64,000 nucleotides of DNA from Candidatus Woesearchaeota archaeon (GTDB lineage Archaea > Nanobdellota > Nanobdellia > Woesearchaeales > JACJVV01): assembly GCA_020637495.1 (NCBI GenBank), contig JACJVV010000001.1, forward strand, positions 62,001 to 126,000. The letters run 5' to 3'. Positions 43,852 through 50,799 of this stretch are shown here, piece after piece. The position numbers and the translations under genes were made by a program. The notes beneath the pieces were generated by a model. The model searched no databases. It saw only the letters and a list, made by a program, of their open reading frames with translations, and was not told where the DNA came from. The number at the start of each line of letters is the position of its first letter. Position 1 is the first letter of the stretch.

Positions 43852-44187
43852 ATGACAGAAGAATCAACATTCTATATGGCTATCGAGGATCCTAGAGATT
43901 TCCGCAGGGAACTATTAGGGTCTGGCAAGCAGGTCATACAACTTCTACAGAGATATGAGAATATCAAAAAGATAAGAGAACAGAAGATAAAGCTCATCTA
44001 TGATTATAACCAGATCAACAAAGAGATCAATGGATTGATATTCAGGCTCAAGAAATATGTGCCACAGACAAACCTAAGGAATAAAGTAGAGCCAAAAAGC
44101 GAAAAGAAGAGAAGCGATACCTCAGACCTGAAAAAGCTGCATCAAGAGCTTGCTGAGATTGAGGCAAAATTAGGCAAGTTGAAATAG
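43852..44187 (+). CDS. Small coiled-coil protein, third of the cluster
   Basis: The start at 43852 gives 111 residues and a 4-base gap to the preceding stop. The opening FYMAIEDPRDFRRELLGSGK and the next 50 residues have the same strand-then-long-helix layout as the two proteins before it, with weaker similarity. A basic linker (KVEPKSEKKRSD) leads to a second short coiled coil at the end. Together the three genes look like a self-contained coiled-coil complex placed after the MinD-type operon. Confidence 0.72.
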   Translation: MTEESTFYMAIEDPRDFRRELLGSGKQVIQLLQRYENIKKIREQKIKLIYDYNQINKEINGLIFRLKKYVPQTNLRNKVEPKSEKKRSDTSDLKKLHQELAEIEAKLGKLK

Positions 44188-44250
44188 TTCTAGCGTAAGG
44201 TTTTTAATAGGATTGATGATTGCTTTAGATACTTTGCATGTAATATTGAT

Positions 44251-44310
44251 GTCGTGTGAGGGCACGCGACGAAGTCTCTAACCCTCACATTGACGAAGTC
44301 AATGTGAGGG
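44251..44310 (+). other. Two adjacent strong hairpins in the tRNA-Leu leader
   Basis: Hairpin 1 (44251-44270) is an 8-bp stem, GTCGTGTG/CACGCGAC, with an AGGG loop. Hairpin 2 (44282-44310) is a perfect 13-bp stem, CCCTCACATTGAC with its complement, and a GAA loop. The last 7 bases of hairpin 2 are the first 7 bases of the mature tRNA, so the hairpin competes with the acceptor stem. A further GTGAGGG at 44256-44262 and CGAAGTC at 44270 and 44294 show repeated pieces. A TATA-like TTTTTAATA at 44201-44209 would give a leader of about 75 bases. Confidence 0.75.
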
Positions 44311-44435
44311 TAGCAAAGTCTGGTCAAATGCGCAGGACTCAAGAAATTTGAGTTAAGAGCCGTAAGGCGATGACTTAACATTTTGCGCAATCCTGTCCTT
44401 TAGTAGGTTCGGGGGTTCGAATCCCTTCCCTCACA
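44304..44435 (+). tRNA. tRNA-Leu (CAA) with an anticodon-loop intron
   Basis: Acceptor stem GTGAGGG/CCCTCAC, D-stem GCA/TGC, anticodon stem CAGGA/TCCTG, a long variable arm (CCT...AGG) and T-arm GGGGG-TTCGAAT-CCCTT, with discriminator A73, all typical of tRNA-Leu. The predicted intron is 44344-44389 (46 bases); removing it leaves the loop CTCAAGA with anticodon CAA. The intron pairs with the anticodon (CTCAA with TTGAG) and has a hairpin GTTAAG/CTTAAC. The central 4-bp helix of the splice motif has one mismatch (CTCA against TGCG). CCA is not encoded. Confidence 0.93.
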
Positions 44436-44452
44436 TTTCTATTCTATTCCGA
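44422..44452 (+). repeat. Direct repeat, left copy (contains the tRNA-Leu 3' end)
   Basis: 31 bases that match 45313-45343 at 30 positions (one C/T difference at 44443). The repeat begins in the 3' part of the tRNA-Leu T-arm, so an insertion here leaves the tRNA whole. This is how tRNA-directed integration leaves its attachment sites. Confidence 0.85.
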
Positions 44453-44514
44453 TGTGTCGTCGAGAAATTAATAATTTAAGATTTTTCGTAATATTTATAA
44501 CATTCCATATTTAA

Positions 44515-45219
44515 ATGAATAATATGGGTGAGGAAAATAGTATAAAACCACATCATATTATTGGAGGATTCTGTGTTGGTTTACTTGTATTAATATTATT
44601 ATTTGAATTAGTTCACATAGAAATGAGAGTATTGCCTGCATTCTTAGTCTTATCTATTGTAACTTTGGTCAGCGGAGTTTCAATATATTTTATGAAGAAA
44701 TATTCTCTCTACAGTGGCATTGCAATCATTATTTCAATGATAGTGGCATTTTTAACGCCCAGATTTCTTAGATGGCGTTTTATGTCTATTCCTTCAGAGA
44801 TAGCTTTTTATCCTATCATAGTTGTTTTATTTGGAATAGGCTCATTTTCCATTTTATCAAAATATCATAAATCTACTAAATCGTCGTTTATTAAACCAAA
44901 TGGATTTATTGTTTCTGGTTTGGTTTTGCTTTTTTTAGTTCAAATGGTGACTTTGCCACTTATATTAATGGCTGTTGCTTTTGGAGCCGATACTACAGGA
45001 GTTAGTTTGCCTTTCATTGCAATTGGACTTACTATTCTTGGGATTATTTCTACTTTCTTTATGACTTTGTTATTTAAATTTGTAAGAATTTTTTTAATTT
45101 GCATAGGTGTTATTACTGGCATAATTTACTTACCTATGGAAGGGATATTTAAAGTAATATTCTTAATTCCTTGTTTGCTTATAATATATGGTGCATTTAA
45201 GCAAAAACAGATTGTGTAA
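44515..45219 (+). CDS. Multi-pass membrane protein inside the bracketed insert
   Basis: 234 residues with about seven membrane helices and short loops (HHIIGGFCVGLLVLILLFEL at the start, FIAIGLTILGIISTFFM later). Codon choice favours TTT, ATT and TTA more than the surrounding genes. Start at 44515 or 44524. No family recognised; it looks like a small integral membrane protein carried by an inserted segment. Confidence 0.65.
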   Translation: MNNMGEENSIKPHHIIGGFCVGLLVLILLFELVHIEMRVLPAFLVLSIVTLVSGVSIYFMKKYSLYSGIAIIISMIVAFLTPRFLRWRFMSIPSEIAFYPIIVVLFGIGSFSILSKYHKSTKSSFIKPNGFIVSGLVLLFLVQMVTLPLILMAVAFGADTTGVSLPFIAIGLTILGIISTFFMTLLFKFVRIFLICIGVITGIIYLPMEGIFKVIFLIPCLLIIYGAFKQKQIV

Positions 45220-45312
45220 ATATTCATTAATATTATATCTTCTTCTTATTTTCCCCGTAGCACATAGTGCAGTCACGAAACAATAAATTTCACACTAAAC
45301 TATTTTTTTGGT

Positions 45313-45343
45313 TCCCTTCCCTCACATTTCTATTTTATTCCGA
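45313..45343 (+). repeat. Direct repeat, right copy
   Basis: Second copy of the tRNA-Leu 3'-end repeat. It includes CCCTTCCCTCACATT and ends at TATTCCGA. It overlaps the final codons of the Lrp-type gene (45335-45343). The 93 bases between it and the preceding stop have no other feature. Confidence 0.85.
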
Positions 45344-46321
45344 CTGAACCTTTAATAGATTTCTAAAGCCAGGAGTCCATTCATCTGTAATCATAAGAAC
45401 GGAATCAACAGACCTAATTACATAGGGGAATTCTTCCTTCAATCTTTCTATTATCTTATAGTATTCTTGATAATTACTGACGACTAACTCAGGCTCTATC
45501 TGCCAGATATTCCTAATGTAATAATGGATGTTAGGAACATTTGATAGATAGGTAAGAAGTTTAGCTTCATCCTCCTTAGTATAACGATCTAGTTTTATTA
45601 TCGCTTTATACAGTTCTAACCCTAATTTGTTAAGATTGATACCAATCCTGTATTGGATGATGATTCCTTTTTCTTCCATCCTATTCAATTTTCCTCTGGC
45701 AATAGATTGTGTAGTTCCAGTTCTCTTCGCAAGATCAATGATCGATATCCTAGCATTGTTCACTATTTCTCCAAGAATAGAATAATCAAGCTCATCCATA
45801 GTAGAAGGTATGATTCTTCCTGCAAACATTGTAGGCTCTACTATCTCATTTGTAAAATACATCTTACTATATTGCTTAACATCAATCAATATATCACCAT
45901 ATTCTTTTAAGATAATCTTTTGAAATTTTGATGTTATTTCATTTTTTAGCCTATAGAATTCATAATCATCTTTTGAGAAAACTCCAAAGATAAGATCCCA
46001 AGAACCTGAGCATTCACCCATCCAATATACAATTCCAGATGATTTCAGAAATTCAAATAGATTTCCCTTATCTTCGGGTAGATTTCGAAGCTTAAGATAG
46101 ACTTTGTAAATCTTATATCCCATCTTATGCGGATTGAAAGCAGCATTAAAACTTGTTATAATTCCTCGTTCAACTAATTTATTTATTCGATATTCAACAG
46201 TCTGTCGTGATTTTTTCACTTTTCTAGCAAGAATCGATGAAGGGATCCTGCAATTCTTATCAAGTTCAGCTAAAATCTTTTTATCTATCAAATCTAACTT
46301 ATCTTTAGTTATCTTAACCAT
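45335..46321 (-). CDS. Lrp/AsnC-type regulator made of two tandem Lrp units
   Basis: 328 residues, about twice the usual length. Unit 1 has the helix-turn-helix LDLIDKKILAELDKNCRIPS through RQTVEYRINKLVERGIIT and a RAM-like part. Unit 2 repeats it: LDYSILGEIVNNARISI through SIARGKLNRMEEKGIII, with its own ligand region (YKAIIKLDRYT). Each unit can bind a DNA half-site, so one chain may act as a built-in dimer. It is divergent from the operon at 46440 and probably controls it through the palindrome at 46399-46415. Confidence 0.88.
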   Translation of the reverse strand: MVKITKDKLDLIDKKILAELDKNCRIPSSILARKVKKSRQTVEYRINKLVERGIITSFNAAFNPHKMGYKIYKVYLKLRNLPEDKGNLFEFLKSSGIVYWMGECSGSWDLIFGVFSKDDYEFYRLKNEITSKFQKIILKEYGDILIDVKQYSKMYFTNEIVEPTMFAGRIIPSTMDELDYSILGEIVNNARISIIDLAKRTGTTQSIARGKLNRMEEKGIIIQYRIGINLNKLGLELYKAIIKLDRYTKEDEAKLLTYLSNVPNIHYYIRNIWQIEPELVVSNYQEYYKIIERLKEEFPYVIRSVDSVLMITDEWTPGFRNLLKVQSE

Positions 46322-46398
46322 AATTTAGCATTTTTATGTTTTTATATAAAAAATTTCTTATAAACGCTTAAAAATAGAAAGAAATATTATTATATTAA

Positions 46399-46415
46399 TT
46401 ACTACTTATTAGTAA
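46399..46415. promoter_or_regulatory. Palindromic operator-like site TTACTA-CTTAT-TAGTAA
   Basis: A 17-base inverted repeat 24 bases before the start at 46440, just after an AT-rich TATA-like region. It contains the 12-mer TACTTATTAGTA found also at 13791. The position over the transcription start region suits a repressor, with the divergent Lrp-type protein the first candidate. Confidence 0.55.
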
Positions 46416-46439
46416 CTAATAAAACATGAGGTGATACAC

Positions 46440-46574
46440 ATGAATTATGAAGCAAATGAAGAACTAATTCGGATAAAAAGAATGGTTGAACCTAGAATAG
46501 ACAGCTACTATGCTGCAGGGTACTATGAAAACCATGTTAGAGACACAAGCATGTGTAGCATAAGGATCTTTTAA
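46440..46574 (+). CDS. Very small protein (44 aa), first of a three-gene operon
   Basis: The ATG at 46440 is preceded by GAGGTGAT at ideal spacing, and the stop is followed directly by the ribosome-binding site of the next gene. The peptide (starts MNYEANEELIRIKRMVEP, later DSYYAAGYYENHVRD) is hydrophilic and rich in Y and E. No family recognised. The strong signal and spacing argue for real translation. Confidence 0.6.
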   Translation: MNYEANEELIRIKRMVEPRIDSYYAAGYYENHVRDTSMCSIRIF

Positions 46575-46587
46575 GGAGGAGATAAAA

Positions 46588-47055
46588 ATGGAAGAAATAG
46601 AAAGTACAAAAGAATATGCATTAAAGCAAATATACAAGAAAAAGCCTTGGATAATTGAAGATAGAGGTACACGTAATGTAGACGCTGAGACTATCAAATG
46701 GGCATTTGAATTTTTCAAAAATTATTCAATCCATATAGCGAGGCATACAATAACACCGTGCATGGGGAATGAGACCATCGATGATGTAAGATTATTCCTA
46801 GGAAATCCTAGATTAGCCGGTGGACATTATGATTGGTTTGCAAATGATAATATAGCATTGCTGCAGATGAGATATGATGTAAAAAGTCATCCAATAACAC
46901 CTGAAGAAACAAGAAAAATGGAATTTGCACTAGAACAAAAAAAGAGCATTGACGACTTCGTAAGCGGATTGAAATTGATTCAAAGAGTTGAGAGTCCCAA
47001 TGCAAGTTATGTCAAGGAAGGTTTGCTATACATTCCAAAAGGACTGTTTGAATAG
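46588..47055 (+). CDS. Hypothetical protein, second gene of the Lrp-divergent operon
   Basis: 155 residues, soluble, mixed helix and strand. Preceded by AAGGAGGAG. It contains short W/H-rich stretches (ETIKWAFEFFKNYSIHIARH, GGHYDWFANDN) and a helical C-terminus. Not recognised. Regulation by the Lrp-type protein is likely from position. Confidence 0.65.
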   Translation: MEEIESTKEYALKQIYKKKPWIIEDRGTRNVDAETIKWAFEFFKNYSIHIARHTITPCMGNETIDDVRLFLGNPRLAGGHYDWFANDNIALLQMRYDVKSHPITPEETRKMEFALEQKKSIDDFVSGLKLIQRVESPNASYVKEGLLYIPKGLFE

Positions 47056-47071
47056 TAAGGAGGGAAACAAA

Positions 47072-47377
47072 ATGACAAATGATAATGCAGAACTTGAACA
47101 GATAATACATGGATTGGATTATTTAGTGCCGATGATATTTGGCCATGCTCAAATAATGATACCTGACCAAAGAGAATTCATTGAACAAGTATATGGTCAG
47201 GGAAATAGCATGAAACCACTCTTAGATTATACTAGACTGATAGGATACATTAGAAGAAACCCGACATCTGAGAATCTGAACAAGCTGAGGTCGCTTGATC
47301 AGACGATAGGTTTAGGAGGCAACGAACAACATGCCTTCCTCAGAAAATTAAAGAAATATGTATCTGAAATTGACTAA
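47072..47377 (+). CDS. Hypothetical helical protein, third gene of the Lrp-divergent operon
   Basis: The start at 47072 follows TAAGGAGGG by 7 bases and gives 101 residues. Mostly helical, with no membrane segment (AELEQIIHGLDYLVPMIFG, LLDYTRLIGYIRRNP). A longer reading from 46988 would overlap the previous gene and lacks a ribosome-binding site. Function unknown. Confidence 0.65.
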   Translation: MTNDNAELEQIIHGLDYLVPMIFGHAQIMIPDQREFIEQVYGQGNSMKPLLDYTRLIGYIRRNPTSENLNKLRSLDQTIGLGGNEQHAFLRKLKKYVSEID

Positions 47378-47446
47378 GCTAAAGAAATGCTTAAGACTCT
47401 TTTTTCTTTTTGAAATTCTTAAATCGAATTATTTCAGGTGCTTCCC

Positions 47447-48232
47447 TCACATCTTCCTTTCTAGAGATTCTCTCACGAACTTCATGTCTTGAGCATCATC
47501 ATGCATGATTGATGGCTTTCTCTCTGAAGTCTGAAGTATCTTCCTTACGACCTTCTTTGCGAGATTACTTTTCTTCCTTGATTTCTTTCTATAGAATATC
47601 ATGTAGAATGCTACTATTACAGTTGTTGCGAACAAGAACAATGGCCAGCTGAATGATACTCCTTCTTGCAATAGATTTCCGAAGAAGTTTCCAAACAATG
47701 ATACGTAAAAGATGTTTATTGCAAGCAATGATGCCTGGAACTGTATCTCTACCCATACCTGTGTTGCAAAATTATTATGCGGCACGAGCATCCCTATAGT
47801 CAAGTATAATATGCTCCTTCCTATAGTAAAGAATATTGTTGTTATCACAAGGCTTTGAGTCATTGCAAACACGAATGGCAGGACCAAGCAGAGCATTGCC
47901 TGGAATATCGCATCCTTCCCTGCAGACATCCAAGTAGGGAACACTCCACATACACGTGACCAGATGTTTGTGAACAATGCGAACAATGCTGCTTGAGGAC
48001 CACCTACATTTATCGCAATTATGACTGCAAAGACATCAACTACATCCAGATTGTAAAGCAGGAACATAGGATGTGGGATCCCTGCACCTGGCAATCTGCT
48101 CCAGAAACCAATCAATGTGAAAAGGAAAACTGTAGCATAAACTGGATTGATCGGCAAACAAAATATAACTAGTGCATACAACACTACTGTTGTAACCAGA
48201 ACAACTGGCCATTGCAAACTCATCATCCTCAT
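47447..48232 (-). CDS. 6-TM membrane protein, last gene of a small operon
   Basis: 261 residues with about six membrane helices (VVLVTTVVLYALVIFCLP, VDVFAVIIAINVGGPQAALF, LCLVLPFVFAMTQSLVITTI). A basic cytoplasmic tail (YRKKSRKKSNLAKKVVRK) ends it. The layout resembles substrate-binding subunits of small-molecule transporters, but I see no diagnostic motif. The start at 48232 overlaps the stop of the zinc-ribbon gene as ATGA. Confidence 0.72.
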   Translation of the reverse strand: MRMMSLQWPVVLVTTVVLYALVIFCLPINPVYATVFLFTLIGFWSRLPGAGIPHPMFLLYNLDVVDVFAVIIAINVGGPQAALFALFTNIWSRVCGVFPTWMSAGKDAIFQAMLCLVLPFVFAMTQSLVITTIFFTIGRSILYLTIGMLVPHNNFATQVWVEIQFQASLLAINIFYVSLFGNFFGNLLQEGVSFSWPLFLFATTVIVAFYMIFYRKKSRKKSNLAKKVVRKILQTSERKPSIMHDDAQDMKFVRESLERKM

Positions 48233-48348
48233 TGCAACCACCTACCATAGAATTCCTGCAGCACAGGTTTTGAGATAGGACAGAGACAATACTCGCAATA
48301 CCTATTCTCTGTTATATGCTCTTTTCCGCATCTTGGACATTTCTTCAT
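48229..48348 (-). CDS. 39-residue zinc-ribbon protein
   Basis: The short gene encodes MKKCPRCGKEHITENRYC followed by EYC: two C-x2-C pairs 15 residues apart, a compact zinc ribbon. AGGTGAT precedes the ATG and the stop overlaps the start of the membrane-protein gene. It could be a small regulator or partner of the membrane protein. Confidence 0.72.
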   Translation of the reverse strand: MKKCPRCGKEHITENRYCEYCLCPISKPVLQEFYGRWLQ

Positions 48349-48357
48349 TCTGATCAC

Positions 48358-48456
48358 CTAATAGGTCCACTCACCATCAATGTAAACCGTTTCTTTCAAC
48401 GACATCTCTATCTCATCATATAGTACAAGTTGATTTCCTAATCTCCCTATTTTCAT
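48358..48456 (-). CDS. 32-residue peptide gene, first of the operon
   Basis: MKIGRLGNQLVLYDEIEMSL and 12 more residues ending in GEWTY. The start follows GGGGTGA by 6 bases, and the next gene begins 10 bases after the stop. It resembles a small antitoxin- or AbrB-like strand pair, but is too short to classify. Real translation is supported only by the ribosome-binding site and spacing. Confidence 0.5.
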   Translation of the reverse strand: MKIGRLGNQLVLYDEIEMSLKETVYIDGEWTY

Positions 48457-48479
48457 TGCTAATCACCCCAACTTAATTG

Positions 48480-48493
48480 TTACTCATTAGTAA
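48480..48493. promoter_or_regulatory. Palindrome TTACT-CATT-AGTAA between divergent genes
   Basis: It lies 23 bases upstream of the small-peptide operon (minus strand), after a TATA-like GTATATAAAG, and upstream of the TrmB-type gene on the plus strand. It contains TACTCATTAGTA, one base different from the 12-mers at 13791 and 46403. A second inverted repeat, TCTCCA/TGGAGA, follows at 48519-48534. Candidate site for the TrmB-type or Lrp-type regulator. Confidence 0.5.
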
Positions 48494-48576
48494 ATACTTT
48501 ATATACTTAAATATTCACTCTCCATTTTTGGAGAATAAATAGAAAGATTGATATACCCAGCTTGGTTTGATTATGT

Positions 48577-49293
48577 ATGGAAACAAAGATACTCGAGGAT
48601 CTTGGATTCAGCAATGCAGAAATCAAGGTATATATGGCGCTTCTTGAGCTTGGATTAGCTACAGCAGGTCCAATCATAGAAAAATCTGGCTTGCAGAGCA
48701 GTGTTGTCCATATGACATTGAATAAGCTTGTCGGCAAAGGATTGGTATCATCCATCAAACAAGGAAAAAGGAACCATTACCAGGCTGCAAATCCACAACA
48801 TATCTCCGAATATATAGATGAGAAAAGAAGACAGTATGAGCAATTATTGCCAGAACTCTTACTGAAGCAGAATCTTGCAAAGCAGAGATCAGAAGTCACA
48901 ACTTTCAGGGGGATCAAAGGCATCAGGGAACTCCTTCATGAACTTCTTGAAGCAGGAGGCAAAGAACACCATACATTCGGGTCATCCAAGGAATCATTGA
49001 TGATGGGAGATGCATTCTGGTTAAATTATCATAAAAAAAGATCAAGCAAAGGTATCAAGGCAAAGCTACTATTCAATGAATCACTTAGGAGATGGTGCAA
49101 CACAAACCTTTATCCAAAGGCAGAATATAAGTTCACTAAGATAGGATTTGAGCCTTTGACAGAGACGATAATAAGAGAAGACAAGATTGGGATAATATTG
49201 TGGACAGAACAACCGATCGGGATACTCATTGAGAATAAGGTGGCAGCAGAGTCCTACGATCAATTCTGGAGAGTCATGTGGGAAAGCAATTGA
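48577..49293 (+). CDS. TrmB-family transcriptional regulator
   Basis: 238 residues. The N-terminal winged helix fits TrmB: ILEDLGFSNAEIKVYMALLE, then GPIIEKSGLQSSVVHMTLNK. A helical linker leads to the TrmB C-terminal region (RGIKGIRELLHELLEAGGKE, then FGSSKES), which binds sugars or other ligands in known members. The divergent operon of tiny proteins and a 6-TM protein is the natural target. Confidence 0.88.
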   Translation: METKILEDLGFSNAEIKVYMALLELGLATAGPIIEKSGLQSSVVHMTLNKLVGKGLVSSIKQGKRNHYQAANPQHISEYIDEKRRQYEQLLPELLLKQNLAKQRSEVTTFRGIKGIRELLHELLEAGGKEHHTFGSSKESLMMGDAFWLNYHKKRSSKGIKAKLLFNESLRRWCNTNLYPKAEYKFTKIGFEPLTETIIREDKIGIILWTEQPIGILIENKVAAESYDQFWRVMWESN

Positions 49294-49343
49294 TGTTTTT
49301 TACATAGCATAATTATTTAAACCGTTTTTTGTTCTCAACAAGC

Positions 49344-49655
49344 ATGAGTCTCAAGAGAATAATAGAGAATTATTTCATCCATGAAGGAAAGATAGCAGAC
49401 AAGATACTTCCATTCTATCCATTGAAGAGGATAAGGGATGAAAGGGAAAGATATCTCCCATTAGGGAAGAGGGCAAGCCCATTGCTTCTTGCTGCAAGGA
49501 TTTACATCGCTGCTGCTGTGCTTTATGTTGGCCATGAAATGGTGAAGCAGACTAGATATGCAACTTTAAGTGTACAACAACCAAGATATAATTATACTGA
49601 AGGACAGAAGCTGGTCTACAATAAAGATGATATTGCTGAACTTCTAGAAAGATAA
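49344..49655 (+). CDS. Small protein with one weak membrane segment
   Basis: The start at 49344 (MSLKRIIENYF) is placed 25 bases after a TATA-like TTATTTAAAC, so the message is probably leaderless. 103 residues: a basic helical N-terminus, one weak membrane segment (LLLAARIYIAAAVLYVGHEM) and a polar tail. Not recognised. Its end is 2 bases from the convergent AAA+ gene. Confidence 0.55.
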   Translation: MSLKRIIENYFIHEGKIADKILPFYPLKRIRDERERYLPLGKRASPLLLAARIYIAAAVLYVGHEMVKQTRYATLSVQQPRYNYTEGQKLVYNKDDIAELLER

Positions 49656-49657
49656 TC

Positions 49658-50659
49658 TTATCTACGATTACACGTATCTTCTAAATATCCTGTAGCATGT
49701 GGAGAAGGTGGTGTAACAATACCATGAGCTGATCGTCTATCGAGTGGATCAATATCTACAGATGATAAATCAGTAGTAGATATTTCTGAGATAACTGTGA
49801 CTACTGAAGGAGTTGTCTTATATACCCTGTCTAAGATCCTTTTCTGTATATCCTCTCCATTCAACAAAAGATCATTATACTCTACCATACCTTCTGTCTT
49901 AATCGCATAGATCCTTTTGATAAGTGATTCCAGTTCTCTGACATTTCCTTTCAGTTCCAAGCCATTTAACCTTTCTACTGCTTGTTCAGAGAAACCCGTC
50001 AATGATGCATTGTGAAGTTTATTATATGTATGTAGATAATGTTCTGCCAGAAGAATTGTATCATCACCGCGTTTCGATAAAGGTGGCACATCTACAGGAA
50101 ATACATTCAAACGATGATAAAGATCCTCTCTGAATGTACCACTCCTTATAGCTTCCTCAAGAGGTTTGTTAGTCGCTGCTAAGATCCTCACATCTGCTTC
50201 TTTTGATACATGAGAACCAACTGGAGTATATTCTTTCTCTTGAAGCAACCTAAGAAGCTTCATCTGGAGACGCATATCTAGATCGCCAATCTCATCAAGA
50301 AACAATGTTCCTTTTTCAGCGGCAGCAACAAAACCTTTCTTAGGTTGTGAAGCTCCTGTGAATGCGCCTTTTACATGACCAAAAAGAATAGATTCCAACA
50401 ATTCAGAAGGGATACATGTACAGTCAACTGTAAGAAATGGTCTTTGATTACTTTTTTCATCCCGATTATAATGCAATGCCTTAGCAACAAGCTCTTTACC
50501 AGTTCCAGATTGACCTCTTATAAGAACTGTATCAGGAAAGCTAGTAATCTGGTTAATGTACTCATATAAAGCAAGCATAGGATGACTTCTCCCTAACATA
50601 ATATCCCCTGTATGATCTATAGTATACTTAGGGTCATCATAGTGCTCTATCTTGTTCAT
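49658..50659 (-). CDS. AAA+ ATPase of the sigma54-activator type with an intact GAFTGA loop
   Basis: 333 residues, almost entirely the central domain of bacterial enhancer-binding proteins: Walker A GQSGTGKE (49-56), GAFTGA loop (98-103), Walker B GTLFLDEIGDLD (about 117-128), sensor RILAATNKPLEEA, arginine finger FREDLYHRLNVFPVDVPPL, and LKGNVRELESLIKR. The usual N-terminal sensor is missing. The C-terminus (60 residues rich in S, T and V) has no Fis-type helix-turn-helix. In bacteria GAFTGA contacts sigma54, which archaea lack. The start at 50659 suits a leaderless message from the TATA-like TTTATAAA at 50683-50690; an ATG at 50683 is the alternative. A bacterial origin by transfer is likely. 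Confidence 0.93.
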   Translation of the reverse strand: MNKIEHYDDPKYTIDHTGDIMLGRSHPMLALYEYINQITSFPDTVLIRGQSGTGKELVAKALHYNRDEKSNQRPFLTVDCTCIPSELLESILFGHVKGAFTGASQPKKGFVAAAEKGTLFLDEIGDLDMRLQMKLLRLLQEKEYTPVGSHVSKEADVRILAATNKPLEEAIRSGTFREDLYHRLNVFPVDVPPLSKRGDDTILLAEHYLHTYNKLHNASLTGFSEQAVERLNGLELKGNVRELESLIKRIYAIKTEGMVEYNDLLLNGEDIQKRILDRVYKTTPSVVTVISEISTTDLSSVDIDPLDRRSAHGIVTPPSPHATGYLEDTCNRR

Positions 50660-50799
50660 CCTATGATGGTATTTAAAATGCATTTATAAAAGTTATTATT
50701 TTTACTACTTAATAATGATTACAGAGTAAATGGGACAATAATATAGATAGATTACAATTATTCTAAAAATTATATAAATGTCAGGCTTTAGTTTGATGC

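Larger units (their letters stand above)
44422..45343. mobile_element. Small integrated element or remnant at the 3' end of tRNA-Leu
   Basis: The 31-bp direct repeats at each end, one of which is the tRNA 3' end, bracket 860 bases with a single open reading frame. That gene has a T-richer base use than its neighbours. No integrase, replication protein or terminal inverted repeat is present, so this would be a decayed element or a cargo segment moved by an enzyme encoded elsewhere. The right repeat overlaps the last codons of the Lrp gene, so the ancestral order was tRNA-Leu directly followed by Lrp. Confidence 0.55.

Noticed and set aside
47441..47452. A third copy of CTTCCCTCACAT, part of the tRNA-Leu 3'-end repeat.
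   Set aside because: Only 12 bases match and the flanks differ, so it could be chance. It was not used to extend the inserted element to 47.4 kb.
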